A stretch of 51,292 nt of DNA, from the NCBI RefSeq assembly GCF_000478275.1, contig NZ_ASJB01000081.1, positions 1 through 51,292 of the forward strand, in the 5' to 3' direction. Positions 1-8,666 of the stretch are shown piece after piece. The stretch comes from Amycolatopsis orientalis DSM 40040 = KCTC 9412. Lineage in GTDB: Bacteria; Actinomycetota; Actinomycetes; Mycobacteriales; Pseudonocardiaceae. A program made the translations under genes and the position numbers. The notes beneath the pieces are model-generated. The model did no database searches. It had not been told where the DNA came from and saw only the letters and a list, made by a program, of their open reading frames with translations. How positions within the stretch are numbered: position 1 is the first letter of the stretch; each line of letters opens with the position of its first letter.

Positions 1-645
1 TGCGGCGGGGCCACCCGGCAACGGCGGCGCGGGCGGACCGGCGGGCGGCGTGACCGTGCGCCACACCGGGGCGGGCCCGATGTTCATCGGCGCCGGGGCC
101 CTCGGCGGCTGACCGGACGCGGGCGGGGCGGCCTGCGACGGCGGCGGCGCCGGGCGCTGCGCGGGCTTCGGGATCGGGTCGAGGCAGGAGACGAGCACCG
201 TGGTGTTCGCCGGATCCTCGATCTTCCGGCCGCTGCGCTCGCGGTAGATCATCTCGCCTTCGGTGTCCATCTCGACCAGGTAGCCGGCCTCCGCCAACTG
301 TTCCTCATCGAGGTCGACGAGCTTTTCGTAGCGCGACGGGACGACCCGGTAGATCGGCCAGGCGAGGTGGGCGTTCTCGTGGTGGAACTGCGCCAGCAAC
401 GCCGCCATCTGCTGCTGCCAGGGCAACGACATCCCCTCGGCGAGGGAACGCGGCAACACGACGTAACCGGGGTCGACACCCGGCCAGCCCCGGTTCAGGT
501 GATCGGCCAGCGGCGTGCTCGACGCCGGCCGCGCGGCCTGCCGTGCGGGTTGTGGAGTACCGAAAAGATCGCGGGGATCGACCTCCGGGCCGACGCCCGC
601 CGCGGGCTTGCCTCGCCTTCCGAATTTCCGTGCCACGTTCTTCAT
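1..645 (-). CDS. Hypothetical protein with proline-rich tail, 3' end beyond the window
   Basis: An open frame starts with ATG at 645 and runs off the left edge without a stop, so at least 215 residues are visible. The N-terminus (MKNVARKFGRRGKP) is basic. Residues about 60-150 form a compact, charged region containing LPWQQQMAALLAQFHHEN and VEMDTEGEMIYRERSGRK. Beyond residue about 165 the protein is dominated by Pro and Ala and is probably disordered. I see no signal peptide or membrane segment and recognise no family. It lies 93 nt downstream of the cell-wall hydrolase gene on the same strand, so it is probably part of the type IV secretion-like cluster, perhaps as a cytoplasmic accessory protein. 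Confidence 0.7.
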   Translation of the reverse strand, partial: MKNVARKFGRRGKPAAGVGPEVDPRDLFGTPQPARQAARPASSTPLADHLNRGWPGVDPGYVVLPRSLAEGMSLPWQQQMAALLAQFHHENAHLAWPIYRVVPSRYEKLVDLDEEQLAEAGYLVEMDTEGEMIYRERSGRKIEDPANTTVLVSCLDPIPKPAQRPAPPPSQAAPPASGQPPRAPAPMNIGPAPVWRTVTPPAGPPAPPLPGGPAA

Positions 646-738
646 CCTCTGCCAGTGTGCGGCCGCTCGCCGGTGGACAGGCCGCCACTTCGGGTGAATC
701 CGATGGTCCCGCGGTCGCGGAACCACCCGTTCACCATG

Positions 739-1737
739 CTAAACGCCAGGACGGACCGCCTGCGCGACCACTTCGGCCTCGTCGAAGGAGAAGTCGCGGA
801 TGTGCACCGGCACGCCGGTCTGCTGCGCCTCGACGATCTTGCCGTCGCCCAGGTACATCATCACGTGGTGGATGGTCGCCGGATTCGACGGGACGGTGGC
901 CAGGAACAGCAGGTCACCCGGCTGCGCCTCGCGGACCGGCAGCATCGCGCCGGCCTTGTACTGGTCCCGCGAAACACGCGGAAGGACGATCCCGGCCGAC
1001 TCGTAGGCCCGCAGCATCAGCCCGGAACAGTCATAGGTGTTCGGCCCGGTGGCGCCCCACACGTACGGCTTCCCCTGCTCGCCGAGAGCGAACTTGATGG
1101 CCTGCGCGGCGGCCTGGCTCGGCGGCACCACACTGCCCACACTCGAACCGCAGCCGACGACGTCGACGATCTGGCCCTCGTTCTGCACGAGGAGCGCCGC
1201 CATCGGCTCCCAGTTGTGATACCGGTCGGGGAAACCGGACCGCTCGACGCGCTGGGCGGCGTCGCCGGGACGCATGTTCTCCCAGTCCGGCACGCCGAGC
1301 AGCACGTCGTAGAACTTGTTGACCTGGTACGGCGGATGGGTGACCTCCGCGACGGTGCCCCAGCCCATCGACGGCCGCATCTGGAAGATGCCGAGCGAGT
1401 CGCGGTCGCCGTAGGTCAGGTTCCGCAGCTTGGACTCGGTCATCCCGGCCTGGATCGCCACCTGCCACGCGCGCGGGGACAGCGACCGCTGCTTGCCGAT
1501 CGAGATGATCAGCGCGACGATCCCCTTCTGTTCCTCGTCCAGCTTGTTGATGTCCGAAGAACCGCGGTCCACCTGGCCGGGCAGGGTCGGCCCGATCGAC
1601 GCGTCGCACGAGGTCTTGACGACGCCGCCGGCCTGCGCCTCCAGATGGTCGGTCACCACCTTGGTGACCGTGCCCGTGGTGACCACCGCGGCGAAGACCG
1701 CGGCGATCAGCACGCCGACGATGATCCCGATCTTCAT
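739..1737 (-). CDS. Bifunctional cell-wall hydrolase: lysozyme-like plus NlpC/P60 domains (CwlT/VirB1-like)
   Basis: A 332-residue exported peptidoglycan hydrolase. One N-terminal membrane anchor (residues 4-23) precedes two domains. Residues about 65-190 look like a lysozyme/soluble transglycosylase fold, with candidate catalytic Glu101 in MTESKL and the motif SLGIFQM. Residues about 208-332 are an NlpC/P60 peptidase with Cys237 in YDCSGL and His290/291 in IHHVMMYLGDG. The same domain order occurs in CwlT of the conjugative element ICEBs1, which opens the wall for its type IV machinery. The gene starts 4 nt after the stop of the TcpC-like gene, so it is translationally close to the secretion genes. 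The domain calls are strong; the assignment to secretion is inferred from context. Confidence 0.87.
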   Translation of the reverse strand: MKIGIIVGVLIAAVFAAVVTTGTVTKVVTDHLEAQAGGVVKTSCDASIGPTLPGQVDRGSSDINKLDEEQKGIVALIISIGKQRSLSPRAWQVAIQAGMTESKLRNLTYGDRDSLGIFQMRPSMGWGTVAEVTHPPYQVNKFYDVLLGVPDWENMRPGDAAQRVERSGFPDRYHNWEPMAALLVQNEGQIVDVVGCGSSVGSVVPPSQAAAQAIKFALGEQGKPYVWGATGPNTYDCSGLMLRAYESAGIVLPRVSRDQYKAGAMLPVREAQPGDLLFLATVPSNPATIHHVMMYLGDGKIVEAQQTGVPVHIRDFSFDEAEVVAQAVRPGV

Positions 1738-1741
1738 CGGG

Positions 1742-2338
1742 TCAGTCCGCTTGAGTGAACTTGGTGACCCGCCACCCCGGGTTCGTCTTGACGACGGTGA
1801 CCCGGACCTTGGGCCCGTCCGTCTGGACGTCCACGTCCATCGATCCGACGACCGAGGACACGACCTGCGGCTCGCCGGTCACCTTGGTCGCGGTGATGTT
1901 GGCGGGGTCCACCGTCGTCAGTTCCCCCGCCAGGTATTCCTCGGTGGTGTAAGGCCGCAATCCGGCCAGCCAGCGTTCGGTCGTCGTACCGTCCGGATGG
2001 TTCGCCCATGCCGTCACCCACTCCTTGGCGACCCTGGTCCCGTCCTGGTCGATCGGTGCGGACGACGGCGGCGGCTGGGTGGTCAGCCTCGGCGGCAACG
2101 TCGACGTCACGGTGACCGGCGCGGCGACGCCGGGACGTGAGGTACTTGTCGCCGAAGTGCCCGGCCCGCCGGCCGTCTGCCCCGGTTTGTCGATGGCCTT
2201 GGGCAGCAGGATGCCCACCGCGGTGAGCACCACCGCGAGGACCACCAGCGTGCCGATGAGGTGCCGGGGCGAGCGCAGCGGCCAGCCCCACAGTCTGCGG
2301 TAGACCGCGGTACGCCCGCGATTGGTCCGGATCGGCAT
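1742..2338 (-). CDS. VirB8/TcpC-like conjugal transfer protein
   Basis: A 198-residue protein with a short basic cytoplasmic N-terminus, one membrane helix (residues about 28-48), a Thr/Pro/Ser-rich linker and an extracytoplasmic C-terminal domain of about 110 residues (ending GWRVTKFTQAD). Topology, size and the C-terminal pattern resemble TcpC/ConB-type proteins, Gram-positive counterparts of VirB8 with NTF2-like domains that form the core of the transfer channel. It starts 3 nt after the VirB6-like stop and ends 4 nt before the hydrolase start. The family call rests on topology and context rather than a clear motif, so other single-span accessory proteins are possible. Confidence 0.6.
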   Translation of the reverse strand: MPIRTNRGRTAVYRRLWGWPLRSPRHLIGTLVVLAVVLTAVGILLPKAIDKPGQTAGGPGTSATSTSRPGVAAPVTVTSTLPPRLTTQPPPSSAPIDQDGTRVAKEWVTAWANHPDGTTTERWLAGLRPYTTEEYLAGELTTVDPANITATKVTGEPQVVSSVVGSMDVDVQTDGPKVRVTVVKTNPGWRVTKFTQAD

Positions 2339-2341
2339 GGG

Positions 2342-4507
2342 TCACCGACCCACTGCGTGGTCTGTATCGCGGACTTCCTCGCGGACCTCGAGCCCGCGCG
2401 ACGGCCGGTACAGCACGAAGACCGGCTTGCCCGCGACGACTTCGGGATCGACGCGGCGAGGACGCGGTGTCGACGGCCCCGGCTGCACCGGCACGGCCCC
2501 CGAGTAGTCCGGTGTGGCGTAGCCGCCACCGGCGGAATTCATCCGCGACGGCACCACGACCGGCTCCGGCTCGTCGCTCCACCGCCTGTCGGCGACCGGC
2601 GAGGTGTCGACCCGGCGGCTCGGGACCTGGACAGGGCTCCGCCCACCCGAGGTGAACATGGAGTCGCCCGGGTTACCGGCGGACGGGTTGTACTGGCCGA
2701 AAACCGGTACGCCGCCGCCACCACCGGCGGGAAGCGCGGGCATGCCGCCACCACCGCCGACCGCGCCCGGCCACGGCGCCCCGGACCAGGCCGCGGCGGG
2801 CCTGATCGCCCCGGAACCGTTGTCGAGCCGCTGGGAACTGGCGAAGATCGTCGCCTCGGGCCGGAATCGGCCGCCACCGACCGTCGCGCCGACCGGACCG
2901 CGGAGGTCGCCGTCGACGACGTCGTCGGTGTCGCGGACGTTCTGCCAGAACGCGTCCTGCGGTGTCGGCTCGTTGTTCTTCCTGCGGAAGCGGGAGAAGA
3001 GCCCGCCGCGCGGCGAGGGCACCGCGCCGCCGACCATGCCGACGGACATCTCGACCATCTGCCACAGCCGCCGCACGGGACGGCCGACCATGAACAGCAG
3101 CACGGTGACGATGCCCGCCAGCACCATCTTCGTCAGCAGGGAAAGCGAGTTCCCCGCGGTGAAGATCGCCTCCAGCAGGAGGGTGTGCACACCGGCCAGC
3201 ACCGAAAGCACCATGAGGTTGAAGGCGACGGCACCGATCACCTTCAGGATGCGCTGCATGATCTGCGGCTGGAGCAGGGCGATCAAGCCGATCAGCGGAG
3301 CCGTGAGGACGAAGATCCGGATCAGCACCTGCGCGAGCAGGACGGTGGCCTTGGCCAGCAGCTGGAACAGCGAGTAGACGATTCCCTGGCCGAGGGAAAG
3401 GAAACCGGCGCCGACGCGGCTGCCGTCCTCACCCGTGAAGTAGCCGGTGGCCGGGCCGAGTTTGGTGGAGATGTCCTTGAACGCCGCCTTCTTGGAGTCC
3501 ACCAGCGCGGTGTCGGCGTCGCCGCCCTGCTGGATCTGGCTCCATGTGAAGGCACGCGCGTCCAGGAGGGGCGGACCGTACTGCAACGCCTGCGGTGAGT
3601 CCGGGCTGCCGAACTCGCCCCTGAGCCAGTTGTCGTAGACGACCCGGCAATGCAGTTCGGTCGGGACCCGGTCCCATGGCTGGCGGGCGGCCACGGCCTC
3701 CGGGGTGGCCTGGCAGGGCTGTGCCGAGGGCGGAGGCGGTTGCGACGGCGGCGGGGTCTTGGGCTCGTCGATGAACCCGGCCTGGATGTTGGTCGTGGTC
3801 TGCACGATCGCGTTGTCGATCGGATCGAGGAAACGCAGGAGCGCCAGGGAAGACGCCGCCAGCCAGACCGCGGCCAGGCCGTACAGCGCCCGTTTGCTGA
3901 CCGCCGCGAGGTCGCCGCGCCAGATGTTGCGGAACAACATGATGGACATGATCAGCGCGACCAGGCCGAACAACTGGGCGTAGATGTTGTTGTAGACCTT
4001 CTCGGCCCCGGCCTTGACGGCGTTGTACAGCGGGCTGAGGAGGCTGCCCTGCAGGACGGTGTAGTGCAGGGAGTTCGTGGCACCGACGATGTTCTTGCCG
4101 ATGTTGAAGAGCTGGTTGCCCGCCCAGGTGTCGATCGTCGAGTTGGGCGAAGTGATGCCTGCCAGCGGTCCGCAGTCGGTTTCGTAGGTGTCCCAGACGT
4201 GTCCCGCGTACCCGTAGACGTTGTACGGGCTGCCACCTTCACCGCGGGCGGTCGCGGGCGGGTCGAGAGCACCGACCATGCCGGCGCCGGGCCGTTCCGG
4301 GTTCGGCGCTTCACCGCACGCCGCGGCCGACGCCGCCGGAGCGGTCGCCACGGCCTGCAGGCCCAGGATCAGCACGACGACGAACATGGTCGCGCGGCGG
4401 CTCGGCATGGCCTTGCCGGGTCGAGGCCCCTCTTTCAGACGGCGGCGCAGCGCGTGCCAGCCGGCGGCGAACGCGAGAACGCCCGCCAGTGTGATCACCG
4501 TGTTCAT
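2342..4507 (-). CDS. VirB6/TrbL-like polytopic membrane protein with long disordered tail
   Basis: A 721-residue protein. It begins with a membrane segment, a basic linker and a second hydrophobic stretch ending in an ASAA-type signal site near residue 60, followed by an extracytoplasmic region. Membrane helices then lie at about 175-225 and 365-490. The last about 230 residues are Gly/Pro-rich and probably cytoplasmic. This matches the VirB6/ConG/TrbL class that forms the inner-membrane channel of type IV secretion systems. The start overlaps the VirB4-like stop by 4 nt (ATGA), which implies coupled translation. Sequence identity to any named family cannot be checked here, so the call rests on topology and gene order. 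Confidence 0.65.
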   Translation of the reverse strand: MNTVITLAGVLAFAAGWHALRRRLKEGPRPGKAMPSRRATMFVVVLILGLQAVATAPAASAAACGEAPNPERPGAGMVGALDPPATARGEGGSPYNVYGYAGHVWDTYETDCGPLAGITSPNSTIDTWAGNQLFNIGKNIVGATNSLHYTVLQGSLLSPLYNAVKAGAEKVYNNIYAQLFGLVALIMSIMLFRNIWRGDLAAVSKRALYGLAAVWLAASSLALLRFLDPIDNAIVQTTTNIQAGFIDEPKTPPPSQPPPPSAQPCQATPEAVAARQPWDRVPTELHCRVVYDNWLRGEFGSPDSPQALQYGPPLLDARAFTWSQIQQGGDADTALVDSKKAAFKDISTKLGPATGYFTGEDGSRVGAGFLSLGQGIVYSLFQLLAKATVLLAQVLIRIFVLTAPLIGLIALLQPQIMQRILKVIGAVAFNLMVLSVLAGVHTLLLEAIFTAGNSLSLLTKMVLAGIVTVLLFMVGRPVRRLWQMVEMSVGMVGGAVPSPRGGLFSRFRRKNNEPTPQDAFWQNVRDTDDVVDGDLRGPVGATVGGGRFRPEATIFASSQRLDNGSGAIRPAAAWSGAPWPGAVGGGGGMPALPAGGGGGVPVFGQYNPSAGNPGDSMFTSGGRSPVQVPSRRVDTSPVADRRWSDEPEPVVVPSRMNSAGGGYATPDYSGAVPVQPGPSTPRPRRVDPEVVAGKPVFVLYRPSRGLEVREEVRDTDHAVGR

Positions 4508-7464
4508 GCGGCATCCCTGCCGGTGCCACCCTTGCCGACCCGCGCGTGCTCGCCTTTTCCTCCGTCGCCGTTATGTCCATTTTGGACGGTGCCTTGCACT
4601 TCACCCGTCTCGGCGGCCAGCGGGTCGGGCGCGCCGAGCATCTGCTCGTCGGTGAGGCCGACCTCGAGTTCGGCCGCCAGTTCGAGATCCTCTTCGAGTT
4701 CGAAGTCGTCTTCCTCCGGGGGCGACGCCACGAACTGCTTCTCCGCCGGAACGGCCAGTTCGTTACCCGGCCGGGACGGTTTGGCGTCGGGCGAGCCCGG
4801 CGTGGTGTCCATGACCCGGCGCAGGTGTTCCAGGTGCGGGCCGGAGAAGTCGACGCGGATCCGCTCCACGCCACCGGCACCGTCGCCGAAGATGAACTGC
4901 CGCGGCTCGACGTCGCGCTGGAGATCGCGGGACGAGCCGGGGCGGCGGCCCAGCGCGGCGACGACCTGTTCGTAGCCGACGCCGACCGGGACCTTCAGCA
5001 GGCGCAGCGCGTCGGCCTGGGCGTCGTCGTCGTCGAGACGGCCGACGAACACCGAGTCCAGCAGCGCCACGAAACCCTGGATCTTCAGGAAGTCCGCGGG
5101 GATCTGCGAGGACAGCAGCACCCGGACGTTCCACTTGCGCGAGTCACGCGCGAAGCGGTTCATCAGCACGCGGCCTGTCGGGACCTCGGACAGGAAGAAC
5201 GCCTCGTCGATCCAGACGCCCTTGCGCAGTTCCTTCGGCTTCTCGTACACCGACCGCTGCGTCAGCCAGGCGGCGAGGTTCAGCATCTCGACGCCGAGGG
5301 ATTCCGCGTCCGTCCAGTATTCGCGCGGGACGCCGTCCTTGGGCAGGGTCAGCCCCGCCATGGTCAGCACGGTCATCCGGTCGTCACGGGTCTCGGCGTA
5401 CGGGTCCGCGTCGGTCTCCGGGATGAGCAGCGCCATCCGCTCGCGCATCTCGTCGAGGAAGTCCGCGACGACGACGGCGTGCTCGTGGTGCTCGCTGGAG
5501 TCCCGGCGCAGCGCGTCGATGACCTGGCCGGGATCGGCTTCGAACCGGCCGCCGACCGCGCGGACGGCACGCAGCAGCACGATCCGCGTCTGCGCCATCC
5601 GCGAAACCTCGTACGGCAGGACACCGGTGAGGACGTCGAGCACGAGACGGCGCCGGGTGGCGCCCGCGAGGGCCTTCTCCCGCCGCCAGGAGCGCTCGGG
5701 GTCGTCCTCGTCCATGAAGTGTTCGAGCTGCGGCTCGGCGACCACGCGGTACGGGTTGAGGATGCCGGGCTGCGCGTTGAGCAGGTTGATGTTCCGCGCG
5801 TACGGCCGCAGTTCGGGCAGGTCGCACAGCCGCGACAGCGGGCCCGACGGGTCGAGGATCGTCCAGTGCGCGCCCGCGCGGAGCGTCTTGTAGACGATGC
5901 CGCCGCCGAGGAAGGACTTACCGCCACCGAGACCGGCGACCATCGCGGTCAGGCCCGATCCGTCGCGGATCTCCTGCGCCATCCACGGGTCCCACGCCAC
6001 CGGGCGCCGGGTCGCGGTCACCGTCTCGCCGAGCAGGATGCCGCGGCGGTCGCCCACCTCGGCCGTCGCCGTCGGTACCGCCGAGGACGCCCACACGACC
6101 GAACCGCGGCGCATGTACGCCGCCGAGGCCAGCGGCTCGCCGGGGATGAACTCCCTGGCCAGCGCGTACTGGGCTTCGGGATGCTCGACGGCGATCTTCG
6201 GCTTGTAGAGGTCGAGCAGCTGCTGGGCCAGGCGCAACGCGTCGCGCTCGGTCGGCCCGGACACCGCCAGCCGCCACCACGAGCGCACCCGGGTGGCCAG
6301 CGCGGTGAAGCCCGACGTCATCTCGTCGTCGATCTCCAGCACCCGGCCCGCCTGCCGCGCCAGCGACTGCGGTGGCTCCAGTTCGTGCTCGTCGGTGTAG
6401 TGCTTGACCTGCGAACGCACCTTGTTCATCTGGCGCTGCAGCTCACCGGCGACCTCTTCGGGCCGCCGGACGTAGATCCGCGCGGACACCTCGACGGCCG
6501 CGGGCAGCCTGTCCGCGTGCTGGATCCACGGATCGTCGACCTCGGGGATCTGCAGGCCGTGCATCTGGCCGACGGTGAGGACGGCGAGATGCCGCGAGAC
6601 CCCGGCGTTCGAGCCGGTGCGGCCGCGCACGGTGACCGTCGGCGCGTACGGCTCGGCGTGGAAGTCCGCCGCGTCGGTGAAGCTGGCGAGGTCCTCGGGC
6701 TCCCAGGCCGCGCCGGGGACCGCGGGCATGTTGCGCGGCGCGGGCAGGCCCAGCGAGCACGAGCGGTGCATCAGCCAGGACATCTCTTCGGCGTGCACCG
6801 GGCGGCCTTCGAGACCCGCCGAGCCGATCACCTGGTCGAGATGCTCGACCTCGGAGTCGAGCGCGGCCAGTTCGGCGTCGACGGCCTCCGGCAGGATCTT
6901 GCGCAGCACCGGGGCGGCGCTCTCGACCGCGCGGTCGATCATTCGCCGCGTCTGCACCTGGACGCCGAGATAGACCTCTTTCTCGGCCATCGAGCGGCCC
7001 ATCAGCTGCTGCTGCTCGCCGATGAGGTAGTCGTCGAAGGACAGCGCGCCCGGGACGTCCTGGGGGCGGCCGACGGCGTTGTGGACGTGGGCCTCGGCCC
7101 ACATCCGGATCGGGTACGGCCGGTTGGTCACGCGCAGGTGCAGCCAGCGGCCCTGGAGTTCCGCGTACTGACCGGCGATGGCCGCGATCAGGTCGCGGCG
7201 CTGGGAGTCCGACCGGAACGACCAGCGCTGCGGCGCGAGCCGGTACCAGGCGTAGACCTCATAGCCGGTGCGCAACAGGTGCCCGTCGATGCTTCGCGCG
7301 GCGATCGACGGGGTATAGGTGGGTATGGCCGCCTCGCCGGGCAGCCGCCTTCCCTTGCCCGAAGCCTTTTTGGGCTGCGCGGAGCGAACCTGCTGGGGCG
7401 GGTTCCAGGCCCCTTGGTGCAGGTCACGATCACGTTTTCCTCGGCTTCCGCCGCGACCGAACAA
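4504..7464 (-). CDS. VirB4/ConE-like type IV secretion ATPase
   Basis: A 986-residue ATPase expected to power substrate transfer or pilus assembly at the inner membrane. The Walker A motif GLGGGKS is at residues 511-517 and a Walker B-like KGVWIDEAFF lies around residue 745, followed by a sensor-like VRVLLSSQIP. The first about 480 residues form the VirB4-type N-terminal domain. The C-terminal about 70 residues are very acidic (EEDDFELEEDLELAAELE) and then Gly-rich. The start is TTG, chosen because GGGAGG lies 6 nt upstream; the preceding gene stops at 7468. No membrane segment is seen, as is usual for VirB4 partners of a separate VirB3. Confidence 0.85.
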   Translation of the reverse strand: MFGRGGSRGKRDRDLHQGAWNPPQQVRSAQPKKASGKGRRLPGEAAIPTYTPSIAARSIDGHLLRTGYEVYAWYRLAPQRWSFRSDSQRRDLIAAIAGQYAELQGRWLHLRVTNRPYPIRMWAEAHVHNAVGRPQDVPGALSFDDYLIGEQQQLMGRSMAEKEVYLGVQVQTRRMIDRAVESAAPVLRKILPEAVDAELAALDSEVEHLDQVIGSAGLEGRPVHAEEMSWLMHRSCSLGLPAPRNMPAVPGAAWEPEDLASFTDAADFHAEPYAPTVTVRGRTGSNAGVSRHLAVLTVGQMHGLQIPEVDDPWIQHADRLPAAVEVSARIYVRRPEEVAGELQRQMNKVRSQVKHYTDEHELEPPQSLARQAGRVLEIDDEMTSGFTALATRVRSWWRLAVSGPTERDALRLAQQLLDLYKPKIAVEHPEAQYALAREFIPGEPLASAAYMRRGSVVWASSAVPTATAEVGDRRGILLGETVTATRRPVAWDPWMAQEIRDGSGLTAMVAGLGGGKSFLGGGIVYKTLRAGAHWTILDPSGPLSRLCDLPELRPYARNINLLNAQPGILNPYRVVAEPQLEHFMDEDDPERSWRREKALAGATRRRLVLDVLTGVLPYEVSRMAQTRIVLLRAVRAVGGRFEADPGQVIDALRRDSSEHHEHAVVVADFLDEMRERMALLIPETDADPYAETRDDRMTVLTMAGLTLPKDGVPREYWTDAESLGVEMLNLAAWLTQRSVYEKPKELRKGVWIDEAFFLSEVPTGRVLMNRFARDSRKWNVRVLLSSQIPADFLKIQGFVALLDSVFVGRLDDDDAQADALRLLKVPVGVGYEQVVAALGRRPGSSRDLQRDVEPRQFIFGDGAGGVERIRVDFSGPHLEHLRRVMDTTPGSPDAKPSRPGNELAVPAEKQFVASPPEEDDFELEEDLELAAELEVGLTDEQMLGAPDPLAAETGEVQGTVQNGHNGDGGKGEHARVGKGGTGRDAA

Positions 7465-7467
7465 CGA

Positions 7468-7944
7468 CTACCTCCCGGCCTGAGCCGCAGGGCGGCTCCG
7501 ACGCGCTCGTGGTGTTCCCTGAGCTCCGGCGCCGCCGCCGTAGCCGTGGTGCTGGTATTGCCGTCTCCTGCGGTGCTTCGGCAGCGGGCGGGTCGCCCGC
7601 ACCCGGACGCGGGAGGCGCTGGCCGCGCCTCCTGTGCCCGTGGTCCGTTCTCTTGGTGTGTTGAGCTCTTTCGCCGCCATCGCGGCCACGGCGCCCAGCG
7701 GACGCTCGTGGCTGATCTTGGCCGTGATCAATCTGGTGATCACAATTGTGGCGACGAAAGCCCAGGCGGTCGAGAAGAACCCGAAGCTCCAGCCGGCCCA
7801 CCGTTCGACGGTGAGCACGAGCAGGAAGACCGGGATACCGACGAGCCACGCGACGTAGCGGGCTCTCCAGGGAAAAGTCGCTTTCGGCGGGCCGAGCCAC
7901 ACGGCATCGACCCGGTAAACCTCGTCATCGGTGCGGATACGCAA
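7468..7944 (-). CDS. Small two-helix membrane protein in VirB3 position
   Basis: The proposed TTG start gives 158 residues. An ATG at 8007 would give 179 but would overlap the upstream gene by 50 nt and add a region with no membrane or domain character. Two adjacent hydrophobic helices (YVAWLVGIPVFLLVLTV and the segment around FSTAWAFVATIVITRLI) lie at about residues 30-75. A long basic, Arg/Gly-rich cytoplasmic tail follows. A short protein with a helical hairpin directly before VirB4 is typical of VirB3/PrgI-type components that anchor VirB4. Function is inferred from size, topology and position; the exact start is uncertain. Confidence 0.55.
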   Translation of the reverse strand: MRIRTDDEVYRVDAVWLGPPKATFPWRARYVAWLVGIPVFLLVLTVERWAGWSFGFFSTAWAFVATIVITRLITAKISHERPLGAVAAMAAKELNTPRERTTGTGGAASASRVRVRATRPLPKHRRRRQYQHHGYGGGAGAQGTPRARRSRPAAQAGR

Positions 7945-7957
7945 CGCGAGCCCTGCC

Positions 7958-8224
7958 TCAGCCCGTGAAGAGGCCGGCGATCCACTGGCCCACGTTGACT
8001 CCGGCACCGCTCACCGCGAGGCCGATGATCGCCAGCGCGATCACGACACCGGCGAGACGGCGCATGACACCGGCGTTGTCCCCTTTGCCACCGCCCAGCC
8101 ACAGCAGAAGGAGCGCGACGGCCAGCAGCACCAGGGGGATGATGTTGTCGATCAGCCAGGTGCGGACGTTGCCGGTGCCGAGCTCGCCGGCGGCCAGCGT
8201 GTCGAGGGTGGTCAAGGTCATCAT
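7958..8224 (-). CDS. Pilin-like (VirB2 position) small membrane protein
   Basis: An 88-residue protein with two hydrophobic helices (residues about 28-43 and 56-75) joined by a short basic loop (GGGKGDNAGVMRR). The N-terminus is short and polar and there is no obvious cleavable signal. This is the layout of VirB2/TrbC-type pilins and of the small membrane peptides that open Gram-positive type IV operons. GGGAG lies about 6 nt before two consecutive ATG codons (8224 and 8221). It appears to be the first gene of the minus-strand module, since a 442-nt gene-free stretch lies upstream. The pilin role is inference from size, topology and gene order. Confidence 0.55.
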   Translation of the reverse strand: MMTLTTLDTLAAGELGTGNVRTWLIDNIIPLVLLAVALLLLWLGGGKGDNAGVMRRLAGVVIALAIIGLAVSGAGVNVGQWIAGLFTG

Positions 8225-8666
8225 CGCATTACTCCCGGTGCGCGGAGAGGGGGTTCGCGCGGTTCTGGCTCGGTGGTGCTTCGAACATCATGGCGTCACG
8301 AGGGGTAGTGGTCAAAGCGCGCTCTGTAGATATCGATTTGTCCACTGATCACAGAGCGAGGCACAGCACCACGACCATCCTCGGTCTCCATCATCGTTGC
8401 AAGGGTCGTCTGGATTAACCCCGGCCACCCGTATTTCGCAGTGTGCTGACGAACTCACCCGGTTGCGAGGTTCCTGTTCACTGTGAGTACGGGCCGGCCG
8501 AGGAGAATCCGGCCGCGACCAGTGTGACATGACTCGTTCGGTGGCTTCTTCCGAGTCCGCTGGGTGAGCTCGCCTTTGACAAAAATCGTGGGCGCCGATC
8601 AAGGGAAAGTCACACTTCCGTTACCCAACGCGAAATCGGGCCGGGCATTTTCACTACATAGCGTGA
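8225..8666. other. Gene-free stretch, likely promoter/leader of the type IV-like operon
   Basis: This 442-nt stretch has no convincing coding frame; the one possible minus-strand frame (8312-8602) has no domain, hydrophobic segment or codon bias. It is less GC-rich than its surroundings and should hold the promoter for 8224-1. An inverted repeat CGCTCTGT (8320-8327) / ACAGAGCG (8351-8358) with a 23-nt spacer may be an operator or leader hairpin. I could not place -35 and -10 boxes with confidence. Confidence 0.5.

Noticed and set aside
4546..7968. Open frame of 1140 codons on the plus strand opposite the VirB4-like gene
   Set aside because: It is the mirror of a strongly coding minus-strand gene, a usual artefact of high GC content. 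It has no domain and its codon bias is wrong.
1..8224. Complete integrative conjugative element
   Set aside because: No integrase, relaxase, attachment site or tRNA is visible in the window; only a secretion-like part can be supported.
8312..8602. Possible 96-codon minus-strand gene in the gene-free stretch
   Set aside because: There is no ribosome-binding site, domain or codon bias, and the composition (many Ser, Arg, Cys, Trp) is typical of non-coding DNA.
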